In this document: positions 12,801 through 27,800 of the stretch, piece by piece
Position numbering within the stretch: the stretch's first letter is position 1
Layout: every line of letters starts with the position of its first letter
From: Ophioderma brevispina
Taxonomy: Eukaryota > Echinodermata > Ophiuroidea > Amphilepidida > Ophiodermatidae
DNA length: 64,000 bases
Reading direction: 5' to 3'
Assembly (NCBI GenBank): GCA_023653785.1
Contig: JAMKCH010022464.1
Span: forward strand, 1 to 64,000
Position numbers and translations under genes: made by a program
The notes under the pieces: generated by a model
The model's database searches: none
What the model saw: only the letters and a program-made list of their open reading frames with translations
Told to the model about the DNA's origin: nothing

Positions 12801-15800
12801 GTTTACCATCAAGGGTTGCATGTATGGTTAAGTGTGGCATCAAAAGTTGCGGGAATGGTTAAGTGTGGCATCAAGGGTTGCATTTATAAGTGTGGCATAA
12901 AGGGTTGCATGTATGGTTAAGTGTGGTATCAAGGGTTGCATAGTATGGTTAAGTGTGGCATCAAGAGTTACAGGTATGGTTAAGTGTGGCATCAAGGTTT
13001 GCAGGTGTGGTTTATTGTTGCATCAAGAGTCGCATGTATGGTTAAGTGTGGATTCAAGGATTGCATGTACGGTTAGGTGTGGCATCAAGGATTGCATGGT
13101 ATGATTAAATGTGGATTCAAGGATTGCATGTACGGTTAGGTGTGGCATCAAGAGTTGCATAGTATGGTTAATTGTGGCATCAAAGGTCGCAGGTACAGTT
13201 AAGTGTGGCATCAAAGGTTGCAGGTACAGTTAAGTGTGGCATCAAAGGTTACATGGTATGGTTAAGTGTGGCATCAAGGTTTACCTGTATGATTAACATC
13301 AAGATTTGCATGTATGGTTAAGTGTGCTATCACAGGTTGCATAGTATGGTTAAGTGTGGCATCAACAGTTGCATGTATAGTATGGTTAAGTGCAGCATCA
13401 AGGGTTGCATAGTGTGGTTAAGTATGGTATCAATTGGGGTTGCAGGTATGGTTAAGTGTGACATTCAAGGTTATATGGCATGGTTAAATGCGACATCAAG
13501 GTGTTCAAAGTATGGTTAAATATGGCATCAAGGGTTGCATCGAATGGTTCAGTGTAGCATCAAGGGTTGCATGTATGGTTAAGTGTGGCATCAAAAGTTA
13601 CAGTATGGCTAAGTATGGCATAAAGGTGTTCATAGTATGGTTCAGTGTAGCATCAAGGGTTGCATGTATGGTTAAGTGTGGCATTAAAAGTTACAGTATG
13701 GCTAAGTATGGCATAAAGGTGTGCATAGCATGGTTCAGTGTAGCATCAAGGGTTGCATGTATGGTTAAGTGTGGCATCAACGTGTGCATAGTATATGGTT
13801 AAGTGTGGCAAGAGTTACATGTATGGTAACGTGTGGCATCAAGGGTTGCATAGTATGGTTAAGTATGACATCAATTGGGGTTGTAGGTATGGTAAAGTGT
13901 GGCATCCAAGGTTACATGTTATGGTTAAGTATGGCATCAAGGTGTGCATAGTATGGTTCATTGTAGCATCAAGGGTTGCAGGTATGGTTAAGTGTGGCAT
14001 CAAAAGTTACAGTATGGCTAAGTATGGCATAAAGGTGTGCATAGCATGGTTCAGTGTAGCATCAAGGGTTGCATGGGCTGTAGGGTTAAGTGTGGCATCA
14101 ACGTGTGCATGTAGGCCCTATATGGTTAAGTGTGGCATCAAGAGTTACATTATGGTAACGCGTGGCATCAAGGGTTGCATAGTATGGTTAAGTATGACAT
14201 CAATTGGGGTTGTAGGTATGGTAAAGTGTGGCATCCAAGGTTACATGTTATGGTTAAGTATGGCATCAAGGTGTGCATAGTATGGTTCATTGTAGCATCA
14301 AGGGTTGCAGGTATGGTTAAGTGTGGCATCAAAGGGTACATATATAAAGTAAGGTTTATAATTAAGTTATAATCATAAATAATAGATAATTACTTAAAAA
14401 CAAAGTTAATCTGAATCGTGGCCTGTAGGCCAACTTCTAGAGACTACACACTTATATTACTGGAACAGAGAAAAATGTTTTAACTTAGTAGACAGCAAGC
14501 TTTAAAAACAGTGCCATATTGCAACATTCAAACACAAACACACTACGAAACACCCCGAATGGGAACACAGTTGCCCATTCAAATGAACCATGACGAGAGT
14601 GGTATTCAGGTTTTAATCAATATCTGTTATACAAATTAAATCCCAAATTGGTTCTCGAATTAAGTCCAGCAACTGGTCCAATGAGATTAGAAACTGAGGA
14701 CCTTGGCCTCTAGAGGTTATTTCCAGACAACGCCACTTTTAGGAGTCGCGCATGTGGCCTATGGGTTAAGTTTGACATCAAGGCCTACATATATGGTTAT
14801 GTGTGGCGCAAGGATTGCATGTACGAAGATGCTTGGGTTAAGGGTTAGGACATGACTAAATGCAGCTTAAGAGTTACATGTATGGTTACATGTGGCATCA
14901 AGGATTGTAGGTAGCCATATGCATAAGTGTGGCATCAAGGGTTGCAGGTATGGTAAAGTGTGTGCTACGTCATGGGACTCCCAGCAGCCAAACGTTGTGC
15001 TAAAGCCGGGTTACAGGCTTGAACAAGGAATGAAAAAAAAAACGGTTTGGGCGGTACTTGGATTTATCGCGAAAATCGACGAATCAGGTGGTCGATTTGA
15101 TGTTAGAAACGGGTTACTCACAACAAGACCCCTTAGCTCACTAGTTTTGAGTGCCTGGAGTGTGGCATGACGTGACAGCAGCAATCGAGAATTGAGCCAG
15201 ATGATAAGGTAAGAAAAAGGTTGTATGGATCGATTTTCACGTTTTTTCAAAAATAAACCTATATTATAAACTAGTCACCTAACTAGCCAATTTAGTTAGG
15301 AATATTTTGGTGCGTAATTCGTTACGATAGGCCAAGTATTTTGCGCAATCTCCAGTATACAAAAAATCCGAATCAACGCTATCTGACCGGGTCCGAAAAG
15401 TTGTTGTGTACGTGTCAGCCACTTGGCATGTTACCGTCGAAAACTTGTAAACTCCCTAGCGCAGTGAAGATTTGCCAAGGTCGCGGTGGCTTAAAGGCCG
15501 ACTCAGAGATTTCCTGAGGAGGGCGCCCTCAATTTCCAAAAAAAAATCGTGTTTTTGCATGTACATAATGCTTGTCCATAACTAATCACTGTGTGAAATT
15601 GCTAAGCTTAAATCGAATTCCTTCATATAGAAATCACAACTTTGTTATAAAATTCCGGATCCGGAATTTTTTTTATACACAGTATTCTATGGGACGTAAG
15701 GCTACAAATAAATGTTTACTGCATCAAAACGAAAAATCCGATTCATTTCAAATTTCGGAATTGTGTATTTTAGGTTACTATCTTTAGTTCTAGTTGACTA

Positions 15801-18800
15801 TTTTTCGTTATTATACAAAAAAATAATATTTCGAAATCTCTTAGTCAGACTTTAAATTACTTCCTGACCATGATTCAACAATGGCCGGCGCTGTGTGCCA
15901 AGACTACACGTAAATGGAGTGTATGACATCAAGGGTTGCATAGTATGGTTAATATTCAAGCATCAGTTAAGTGGTATGGTTAAGTGCGGCATCAAAGTTT
16001 GTCTGTATGGTTAAGGAAAATATAAAATGTTGCATAGTATGGCAAAGTGTGGCATTATGGGTGCATGTACGGTTTAAGTGTTCATCAATTAAAGGTTACA
16101 TGATGTGGTTAAGTGTGGAATCAAGATTTGACTGAATGGTTAAGGGTTATAGAGGATAATTGAAGAGAAAAGGCATTCTGCGTACTGCGTGTCAGTTTGC
16201 GCTACGCTTACGCACTCGCAGTCAGAGCGTAGGAGATCTTTCTTAGGTGCGCGTGATGCATGCACAGTTCACCGCGAGAATGTTTGCATTTTTAGTTGTA
16301 GTTTTTGCCTCGTTTCATGTGTGGTGTCGCATATTACCAATTTTGTTAATCACATCCAGGGGCGTACCGAATCGTTTTCATAGATGTGGGGGTGCGGGTG
16401 GGTGTCGGTAGGGGTAAGGGTCACCTGCCGACAAACCGCCCATGTACCGACATTAAAACGAATAACGACACAAACAATGTGTGTGTCGGGGAGTGGTGTG
16501 TTTGTAGGCCTACGTTCTTAAATTTCCGAAATGAGACAATACTAATTATGCCATTGCATTTAATTTCTAATGTAGATGTATCAGAACTTTAATTCCCATA
16601 GATAAAGGGCATTTGTTCGTCTGGAGCCAGGAAGAGAGGGGAATGTTTTTCTGGATCTTAGCTTCAAAGTCAAGAACCCGATTGTTATAGGAAACATATG
16701 AAATGGTGTGGGAAAAGTTTTATCTGAAAAATGAACTCCGCTAAAAACTAGACCCCCCATTCAATTATCTCTACATGCCCTGAATTACCTAATTTGATAT
16801 TTTCCTTGTAATAGGCCTATATTTTAAACAGATGCCTAATTTGAAACAAAAATGTTCGCAATGCACTCATACTACTCACTCACTCACTCCCGCCAACCCA
16901 CCCATCCACTCCACAACATAGTTTATGGTGCTTTCCTGCTGTCAACAACAACTTGCGAACGCGTACTAGGCATGGGTGCGTCAATTACGCAAGGTGAGCT
17001 GCGCTTTTGTTCATGCAAACACGACGCACTTGAAAGGAAAATTGCAATTTTTAGGCATATTTCGTCGTTTTTCGCGAAAACTAATTCGGTGACACCCAGT
17101 TTTTATTAGTGCGCCGAAAAGATCTTACAAAGGTCTTAACATAAGTAGAAAAATCCAAAATCGTTCGATTTGTTTATATTTTATGCCTGGAAAACTACAA
17201 CATTTTCCGGTTTTCCCATAGAGCCCTGTACAAATTTTTGAAAATAATACACTTTTTGAACAACCTATAGCTCAAAAACTAAGTCGGTGACCCCCATTTT
17301 TTATTTCAGATTTGTCACCTACATCATTTAAAATAACATATATCCAAAAATTAAGAAAATCGATCGATTATTTCAATTATCCTCTATACCCTTAAAGACA
17401 CTATCAGTGATTTGCTAAATCAGCAAATCGAAAATCATCAAAAATCAGATGTTTGCATGTATGTAAGAAGTACAGGTATCCTAACATACCCTGCAAAAGG
17501 ATAAGACCAGAAGCAACCTAATAAGGACAGAATCAGAGATTTTAGTCATTACTGTCCGAACGGACACTACTACAACACGCAATTGAATGGAGAATCGTAT
17601 CTTGGAACACTGCCGTTTTCTTCCTTTTCTGTCAATTCTACAGCTGGAAAAGGTAACTTATGAGGATTCCACAAACTTATCCTTCACTTTGAAGCTATTC
17701 CTGCAAATTTCAAATATTTTTCAAATCACTGATAGTGTCTTTAAGTGTGGCATCAAGGGTTACATGATGTGGTTAAGTGTGGCTTCAAGGGCTGCCTGTG
17801 TGCATGGTTAAGTGTAACATCAAGAGTTGCATGTATGTTTAATTGGGGCATCCAATGTTACATGGTATGGTCAAGTGTGGCATCAAGGTGTGCATAGTAT
17901 GGCATCAATGGCTGCATAGAATGGTTTATTGTTGCATGGTATGATCAAGTGTGGCATCAAGGGTTGCATAGTATTGGGGCCACTACTCTTTCTTATCTAT
18001 ATCAATGATCTTTCTAATTCTTCATTTTCTCGCAAACAGTTCCTTTTTTTTTGCTGATGACACCAACCTATACAAACCCATCAGCCATGACAGTGATATC
18101 ACCAGCTTTCAAGCAGACATTGATACTATTCATAACTGGTTTACCAACAACAATCTCACTGCCAACGCCAGCAAGACTAAATTCATGGTCATTTCCACCA
18201 AGAAAAACCCTTTTCCCAACGTCTGTCTCAGCATGAATAACCAAGTCATTGAAAGAGTTTCCTCTGTCAAATTCCTTGGTATTCACATCTCTGAAAATTT
18301 ATCCTGGAAGTGCACGTGGACTATATCTGCAAGAAAGCCAGAAGAACCATAGGCTATATCCATAGGGCTTTTAACAACGCCTCCCCTACCACACGCCGTT
18401 TTCTGTACCTTGCGTTGGTTCAACCCATCCTTGAGTACGGCAGTATCACTTGGCATCCTTTAAACATCACGCTAACCAACAGGTTGGAATCTACTCAGCG
18501 ATTTGCCTGCAGAGTCATTCTCCAGTCTTGGAATCTCTCCCATGAAGATCTCCTCCTTGCTTCCAATCTTCCTCCCTTATCTAAACGCCATGACGTTGCT
18601 GTCCCTGTGCCATCTCTTCAAGATTCTTAACCACCTTTGCTCTTCTCCTAATCCCTTCAAGTCGCACCCTAGACCTACCCTTCGCAATCTCAATAGCCTC
18701 TCTCTTGATCCACCCTTCCGCAGGCTCTCGCTTTCCAAAAGGTCTTTTTATCCATTTGCTCCCACATTATGGAACTACCTGCCCGAGGATGTTGTAAAGT

Positions 18801-21800
18801 GCACCTCCCTAAAAGCCTTAAAGCCGCTGTTAGCCTCCACATCTTGGAGCATGAGCCTTCCTTAGCGTTTTGTATTTTCTCCATTACGTCTGTGGTCCCT
18901 TTATTTTTTTGCTTTTCCATCTGCCATTCCTTTCACTTTTGGTTTTAGGGCTGCCTTCTTATTTTTGTGTGTTGTTTAGGGCATCCCTTTAATTGAGTGC
19001 TATGTCACTATTGGGCTTGTCCTGGCTATATAGCCAATTGTTAGAATTAATTGTGGCATCAAGGGTTGCAGGTACAGTTAAGTGTTGCATCAAAAGTTAC
19101 TTGGTATGTTAAGTGTGGCATCAAGGTTTGCCTGTATGGTTAAGTGTAACATCAAATGCTGCATTTTATGGTAAGGTGTGGCATTAATTGGTGCATGTAT
19201 GGTTAAGTGTTCATTAAGGGTTACATGATGTGGTTAAGTGTGGGATCAAGATTTGACTGAATGGTTAAGTGTAGCATCAAAGGTTAGGGGATGTGGTGGC
19301 TACAACTGTATGGTTAAGTGTAACATCAATAGTTGCATGTATGGTTAAGTGTGGTATCAGAGGTTGCATAGTATGGGTAAGTGTGGCATCAAGGTTTGCC
19401 TGTATGGTTAAGTGTGGCATCAAGGTTTGCCTGTATGGTTAAGTGTTCATTAAGGGTTACATGATGTGGTTAAGTGTGGCATCCAAGGTTACATGGTTAA
19501 GTGTGCCATTAAGGATCACATGTATGATTAACTGCTTTGGCATTCTAGAGTTTAATGTTATTATTTTCTGTGTGAATTAGTGTGTTCAAGATCTTCAATT
19601 TAAATGTTGTGTGGGCTTTGCATACACAATGAAGCAATAATTCAGTCAAATCAGAATATTATCTTCGTCCGCGTCACATAGTGATGTATTCGACATTTTT
19701 ACCTTTTGGAAAAATTCGACATATACAATTTGTTTTGTACTACTCTACAAATTCACCAAATTTCAAACCTCAAAGTGGCTTAATTAGTAAAATGTTAATT
19801 AACTAATTATGATGTATTTGCAAAACGTTAAATTGTCCACATCACATAACGTATTTGAAGTATTCACCGTTTCACATAGTGACATATTTGTGCGACATAT
19901 TTTTCAGTTCACAGTAGATTTGCTATTTTGTCATTTTCACATAATGACGTATAAATTTGTATAAACACATCACATACCGATACAAATACATATCTGTTAT
20001 TTACACGTTGAAATTGCTATTTTATCATTTTCACATAGTGACGTATTTAACATACGTTTTTCGCTTATCTTAATCAATTGGAAGTTGATTAGTTTATATT
20101 TGAAATAACTCATATTGGCGATTTTTTCCTATGTTTTATTTAACAGTAAGGAGCAAATTGCAAAATCTTCAAAGCCGTTTTCTCGAAATGCGTATTTTGC
20201 AAATATGTCAGTATGTGACGAGTTATGAGTTTCCTTGCATCATCTCTGGTTATGCAACAATTGCTGTTACACTAATATAAAATCTGCAGATTCTTTTGTT
20301 CATTTGTTTGGTAATACGAGATACTTTTGTTTATTAGGTAATCCTATGTCTGATGGCACACAGACAGGTAGTAAGTCTAATCAGAGGTTTGGCTACACAG
20401 TCTCTAGCTCTGGGCCTGATGGACCAGTGGTGGTAAGTTAAAGGCTGACTCAGAGATTTTGAAATATATATTTTTTGAATAGTAATTAAAAATAATCATC
20501 AAGAGCTATAGAAAGTCACGTAAAATGCTTAAATTCCAAAGTGTGAGACGAATCCAATTTTTCGTTTTCATACAGTAAACATTTATGCACAGTAAAACAG
20601 TGCCATAGGATACCGTGTATAACAAAAATTCCGGATCCGGAATTTTATAACAAAGTTGTGATTTTCTGTATGAAGGACTTTGATTTGAGCTTAGTTATTT
20701 CACAAAGTGATAAGTATGTGGACAAGCATTATGTGTATGCAAATAACATGATTTGTTTGAAAATTGAGTGCACCCTCATCGGGAAATCTCTGAGCCAGCC
20801 TTTAATTGTTAGGCTTGGAGATTTCTTGAGGATGCTGTCCTCAACTTACTTTCAAATCATGATTTTGCATGTACATAATACTTGTCCACATATTATAATC
20901 ACTGTGTGAAATAACTAAGCTCAAATCGGTGTCCTTTAGAAGTTAGAAAATCACAAGTTTGTAAAAAAATCTGGATCTAAAGATTTTGTTATACACAGTA
21001 TCCTGTGGTACTCTTATGGTGCACATTAAGTTTTACTACATCAAAAAAATCAAATTCACCAGAAACTCTGCAAATGAGTAGATCAGGTATCTTTTAATTA
21101 ATACACAAAAAATTGTATTTTGAAATCTTCCTTGAAGTCTGCCTTTAAGTTGTATCCACAAAATTTAACCACAATTCCAGGTATAAAGTTACACAAGAAA
21201 TTGTTTGTTAGATGTACTTTGAGTTACCTTAATTCTAAAAAAATGTATAACTGATAACCTTAATAACCTTAACCTTACATAATTTGGGGAACAGGTCATA
21301 AGGGATGTTCTGGTATAAAGGGTCAATGGTCATCTACAGTCATTTGAAATAGTCATTGAACAAAAATGCTGCCAAAGAAATAGATGGCTAATTTACCAAA
21401 GTTGTTCAGAATAATGGTGGAACAATTAGAGCATTAAGCCAATTACCCTTTAGGTGCCTAAAAATGAAAGAAGCTACAGCATCTACATGTCAATTGTGCA
21501 ATCCATTACTTCTATTTCTCCTGGATGAAATTTAAAAAAATATTCAAAGGGCAATAAAACTCTACCTTGGAAACTGTCCTTTCATTGGAAATGGTATCTT
21601 AAACTTGTTTTAACTCAAGTACAATTAATTTATAGTTTCATGAGTGTAAATTTGTTTTCTTTCAAAGTGTTTTATACTGTTTCATTTCAACCTTGGCAAA
21701 TTTGTATGGACCCCATTTGAAATAAGTTCTTATTATCCTTTTTTTAACAACATGTATTTGTTTAAATTGTACAATTTTAGTTTATTTTCATTTGGAAGTA

Positions 21801-24800
21801 GTATATTGGATCTATTATTTGTAATGTGTTTTTAATTGTTATTTTTTTAATTTTTTAATTTAAAGGTGCAACAAAAGATTTTGAGATGTTGTGTCATATG
21901 TAGTGATTTCATATAAATAAGTCACCCAATAGATCTTTTTACCTTGTATTTGGCTACAGAAATACCTTGAAAGTGGAAACAAAATGTGATTTTGATTTGC
22001 TTATATTTCAATACCAAACGTAGGTTGAATTTAGTATTTTCTCCAAGTGTAAACTAGAAATTTTCATTTTGCACCAAGGAAATGATTCTCAGCTTAATCT
22101 TTTCAGATAGAGATATTTTAATGGATGGTCAGAAGATGTCAATTTAAGATCCCTGAACTGGTATTAAAAATAAGGTCATACTTTGCACTCCATTTTGAGC
22201 CAATCAATATTTAAAGCAGATGGTTTGTCTTTACAGGCCTGTGCACCACTACGCATGTGGTATACCAGTGAAGGCCGGTACAGATTTCCTGTTGGAGGCT
22301 GCTTTGTTGCAAGGAATAACTTCAATACAATTACGGAAATGAAGCCATGTGAAACACCGGATAGTAAGAACATTGTGCTAAGGATATTCTCTATAATTAC
22401 TAAAAAAAATAAACCAGTTGATCGTCCCCTCCCGCTCCAATTTTGGATGCCGCACTGATTTTTTGTTATTTGTTATTTAAAAAACAAACAAAAAGGCGGT
22501 TAAAAAAGGGGGAAACAAAGCCAAGAAAAAACATTGGAGCACTATTGAACTCTCATTCCTATTCATCAATATATAGCTTGCTTATATAAATGTTTTTAAA
22601 GGGGCACTTCATGATCCACAACCTCGCCCCACCCAACTTACCTTAAAAAAAGTTGAGATTTTTATATCATCTGAACCGTTAGCCTTAGTAATCAACGTGT
22701 ACCTAATCTTAAGTGCAAATTCGGTCATATCTGTAACAAATTCACAATTTGGTATTTTCTGTTCGTAAACGGGCAGAAATTACAGCACAGTGGGAGTGTG
22801 GGAAAAAGGCAATTGCTCATAACACAAAACTGCAAGATCAGGATCAACTCAAATTTTGTTTAATAAGCTTTTCTCAAGGATATCTAGTGAACAATGAATA
22901 AAACAGAAGGTACAGAAATCACCAAATGCACCTTTAATGAATCCTGACATTTTGTACTTCAGACATGTGCAAATGAGCTTGACAGTATGGGAAATATACA
23001 ATGCATTTTTATGGTACTCTTACAGAACAAAGAGCCAAATACATAACAAAAACACTTAAAGCAATATTAGCACATTTTTTTGAAGGGCACCCCCAATTTT
23101 TCAAAAATGTGGAGATTTTTACACGATTGCATTGGTAACTGGCTAGTAAACTATACTTGTGAATGGTTAAGCTCGAAAATATCTATGTGTCACAAACGAA
23201 GGAATTTTGTACTAGAATAATTATTATCGGGGATCCCCGATAATAATTCAACGGCTGCTGGAAACGGCCTTCCAATGTGAAATAGCCGGGAAATAGCACC
23301 ATGTATGTGTCTACGCTCATCCATTAGTTGTTTTAATAGTTCGGGCAAGTTAAGTTAGAGGTTCATTATTTTCTCGAGGTGGCACTATTTCATCATGGAC
23401 GGACATAAACGTAGCATTTCCAGCTCTGCCGTTAAGTCCAATCTGGGATCCCAATTCTAATTACAAAATCGCTTATTTTGTGATAAATACGCATTTTTTA
23501 GCATTCTTGTTTGCAGGTATAGTTTCCTAGACAATTACCAACGTAACTGTGCGAAAATATCAAATTTTGAAAATTGGGGGCGCTCTTCAAAAAATGTGCC
23601 AATATTAACCAAATTGCATGTTTCATCAAATTGGTGTACTTGGAGAGTGATAAGCACTGATTTATTAAAAACATTTGGTAGGATGATCTTGGACTACAAA
23701 ATATTAATGGGATCAGATAATTCTGAACATTTGGAAATTATATATGAGTTGATTTTACTTGCATGTATTGCCAATTGTCTTTTTTCCAAATCAAACAATC
23801 CTAAATTTACTATTCACTTGGACATTATTCAAGATGTTTGTGATATTGGCAATTTACTTGACACACGTGGACAGTATGATATAAAACCATTTGGTGATCT
23901 ACATTGCACCTTAAGGGCAGTGTTAACGCTAGTGCTTTTGTTTTTACACAAATTTCTGATTTTTGCACCATTTTAAACATCAACCTGTGTTCTATCGTTA
24001 CCAACAAAGGTTATCCAATGCAGACAATCCTGAGTTGTATTTTTTTGCCGATTTAAAACAGCTATTTGACCATTTAAAGTCACAAAAACCACATGGTCTT
24101 AACGGCGGGGAATTTAAGCACATTACACGCCGTCAGGCGCAAGGTGCAGGCATCACGTCGCGTTGGTGAATTTTTGCTGCGTAATGAAGCGGGCGCATGT
24201 TTTAATGTACTTTTGCGCGAATGCATCTTGGAAAAACGAAAAATAATATTTGAAAATGTAAACAAAGCGCTAATTTAGACCAAATGAAACTTCAATTTCT
24301 TGATCTGGATTGTGCACAGCACACCACATAGAGGTTTGATTCATAGGTGCATAAAGATTGTTTTTCATCACGCTGCATAACCATACTCAATTTTGAAGTT
24401 AAAAGGTAAATTTATCACGAAGAAAGAGACAAGCTTTGAACGGCGTGAAAAAGTCCACTTTTTTACTAAACACCAGCAATTTTTCAATGTTCAATTTCGC
24501 AAAAATGTGGCAAATTTCAGACAGATACACAGTCAAAACAATACATGAAGTAAAAGGTAAGGTTCAACTTTCCTACGATAGCAATCGGTCTTTCTCTCGG
24601 GATGGTTTTCTCAATTATTCATTTTTCGTTTCTAATAATAGATATTCTCCAATATATACTCCAAAATTTGGAAAAGAAACAGCCCGTAACATCACACTTT
24701 TTTGACATTTTTCCTTATATTCGAAAAAAGTAAGCTCTATTGTTAAACAAATGAAAAAAAAACATCCCGAGACACATTTGTCTTGTTTCTAAAAAATAAC

Positions 24801-27800
24801 ATCAGAATATCAGAACAATGCAAAATGTTTTTTTGTTATGCTTGTCTGAAAAATTGTGTGCCAAAATCAGTTTTTTTAGCACAATTTTCTTCAACACACA
24901 CAGGAAGTTTACATTATTCTGATGCCATCATTGGGTTCATCGTCCAATTTTCTTTCAACAAGTATACTTTACATTACACAATATCAATATTTGCAAAGTT
25001 ACAAACCAAAATAATACCGGAACATCAGTTGACACTGCCCTTAAGTTGAATAATTTCAACTGCTTCAACGGCACCATAAACTTATCTCAAATATATCAAT
25101 GTTGTCATCTATGGACATGGCAGTCATCTTAGACAAAAATAATAAAATAACAAATAATAAGGGCCTTCCCTCACCAACTTTTTCAAAAGTCCGGATTGAT
25201 CAACTGGTTTATTTTTTACTGGGCCTAAAGCAATAGTCTCTGACTTTTATGGAAAAGATAAAACGAACTATATTCTAGCAGAGAACGGAAACTGAACAGA
25301 ATCCTCAGTTTCATTTTGGTTCATATATAATTATATATGCCTATGCAATACATCAATAACATTATATTTATTGTTCACACTTTGGAACTACATACGTCAT
25401 TTCACAGTATTAATTATTATGAAAACTTAGGGGATGGTTAAGTGACAAAGGAACATTTTCAGTGCAATGTGAAATCCTTTAATTTATTGCTCTGCAACAT
25501 GATAGTCTATACGACCTTGAAGATACAGATATATGTTACACACAAAAAAAATAACATACAATAAACTACGTAGTGAGTCCAAAAAACCCCTACATTCGAT
25601 AAAAAAATAATTAAATAGTTAAGAATTGTTTTTGGCTCAAATGTTTGCTATGTTTATAAAGAACGCGCATAACTAGGCTTTCAGAAAACGTTTATTTGGT
25701 GTCATTGGACTTTGGAGAAAGAAGTTACGCCTATTTGCTGAGAGAGAGACTTCAAATTGGGTTTGGCCGATTTTGAGCCAAACCAAAGAAGCATCGCTTA
25801 CATAAAGTAAAAATGGTATTCAGCAGGTTGATGATTGAGTACAAAACATTTAACACCAAATTATTGTTGAATAGAAGGTGGGAGAGTATTGAAGGATATT
25901 GAAGATTAAAAAATAATATCCCAGAGATTACAAAAGAAATGACTAAGTAAAAAAAAATTGTTCAAATTCCTAAAATACGAGAAATTCGAGATAGCTGGTG
26001 TAAGTTTAACGTGGTTCAGCAAGATTTCATGGGTGTTAACCTACAAGGAGGAAAACGTGGGAGCAAAAGTGAAAACCATAGAAAGGTTTGTATTCGCTTG
26101 AAAACAGCCGTGCCGATGATGAATTTTAAGGTTTAATTACGATTTTTTATTTAAGCAAACGTCAGCTAGTCTTTCCCTTTGCCAATTTATGGACGATGAG
26201 TATACTGTATTTGTGCAAATAATTACCTTAGAGATGTAAACAACATCTCTGAGCATTTCATTATGTTTCATGCATGAAAACATCTGATATGGACCGCCAG
26301 ACGCATTTTCAATAAACCAGGACCTCTTTTATGACTTGAACAGGTAATTTAATTTTGAAGATTTTTACTTATAATTATGTTACAAATAGACCATTTTATT
26401 ACAAAACTGATATGTTTTGTCGAGGAGAAATCGATACAATCTGGAAATTGCATGTGGAATTGTCTTTGAGAGAATGGGTTATGTACACCGTCGGTTTTGG
26501 TTTTGTCAGTCTCTCTGCATTGTAGGGCTAAAATCGGCCCAAAACTGGAATTTTAGGTCTCTCCGCAAAATTGACATAGTTCTGAACCAAAGCCGAAAGA
26601 CACCACAATAAAAAATTTCTGATAGATGTTATCTCTGTAAACTACCAAAGACAAACATTGTGAAGCAAAAAATAACGTTTAAAACCAATGAAGAAAAAAT
26701 CTTCTGCGTGGAATGTAGGGTTTTTATTGACTCACACGTTATAACAGATAAGAGGCCTTAAAAAGAGGGCCTCCAAACACAATCCAGTATTTTAGCGCTA
26801 ACTTGGGGTTTGCAGTAACATAAACAACAAAGGTGTCTATTACAGGATCCATGGTCCGAATCACTAATAGACTTTCCCCATGGCCCCCGATTTTTACCGG
26901 AAAAGTGGTCCAAATTTTGGTAACAGAGAAGACCTAATATTTTTATCCCCTGCTTGAAAAGAAGTAGGGGGATTTTTGCAATTGCGCGCATGTAGCCTGT
27001 CTAGGCTGTTGTATGGCTGGTCTGCATATATATAATCTAATGGGTGTGGGGTGTGGGGTGGTATGTAAGGGTTGTGTACTGTGGTGGTGCCAGTTTGGTA
27101 AGATTTCCGGTTTTCAGTTCTTTTTCAAAAAGTTGATTTTTTTTAGTCCTTTTTAAAACATTAGCATGTTTTGGAGTTCCAAGTGTGTGAAAATTCGGAT
27201 CCAAAATATGATAAAATCTTGATATTTAAGCCCACTATTAATTGGTTCGCTATAAGTTACAAGATTGGGCTCAACTGCGTCTCGCGCAATATTTTTGCAA
27301 ACATTTTTTTATTTTTTTTCAATTTTTTTAAATCATTCCAATTTTATATCAGACAATTGGGGTGTTGTTAAAGACACTTCAGAAAGAGTCAAAATATTTT
27401 CGAATTGCAAGCAAACGGCTTATAAGTTACGAACAACTCTGTAGAAGTCTCATAAGTATTTTTTTTCAAGCAAAAATTTGATACAAAAGGAAGAAAACAG
27501 CAGTGTCCAAAGATATGAATCTCCATTGATTTACATGTTGTAGTAAGTCTCCATACGGACAGTACTGACTAAAATATCTGATTTTGTCATTATTAGGTTG
27601 CTTTGTACCTATAACTTGTGAGGTATGTTAATTAAGTTACCTAAGCTTATTACAAACATGCAAAAATCTGATTTTTGATGATTTTTTGGTTGAGCAAATC
27701 ACTGATAGTGCCTTCAAGGTGCAATAGGGGTTCCTTCATATGTGGAGGATGTCAAAGGTCATGGACCAAGGTCAAAGGTCATCTGAGGTCATGATGCAAG

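Noticed and set aside
13488..14372. Open frames of 80-161 codons with repeated VKCGIK and IVWLSVASRVA peptides
   Set aside because: They are translations of the 31-bp satellite. The period is not a multiple of three, the frames end by chance, and no frame is maintained over the array.
10405..19535. CRISPR-like array, because of regular short repeats
   Set aside because: Repeats are contiguous with no unique spacers, and the sequence is eukaryotic.
23596..23976. 126-codon open frame
   Set aside because: It straddles the end of one TIR element and the start of another and has no recognisable motif.
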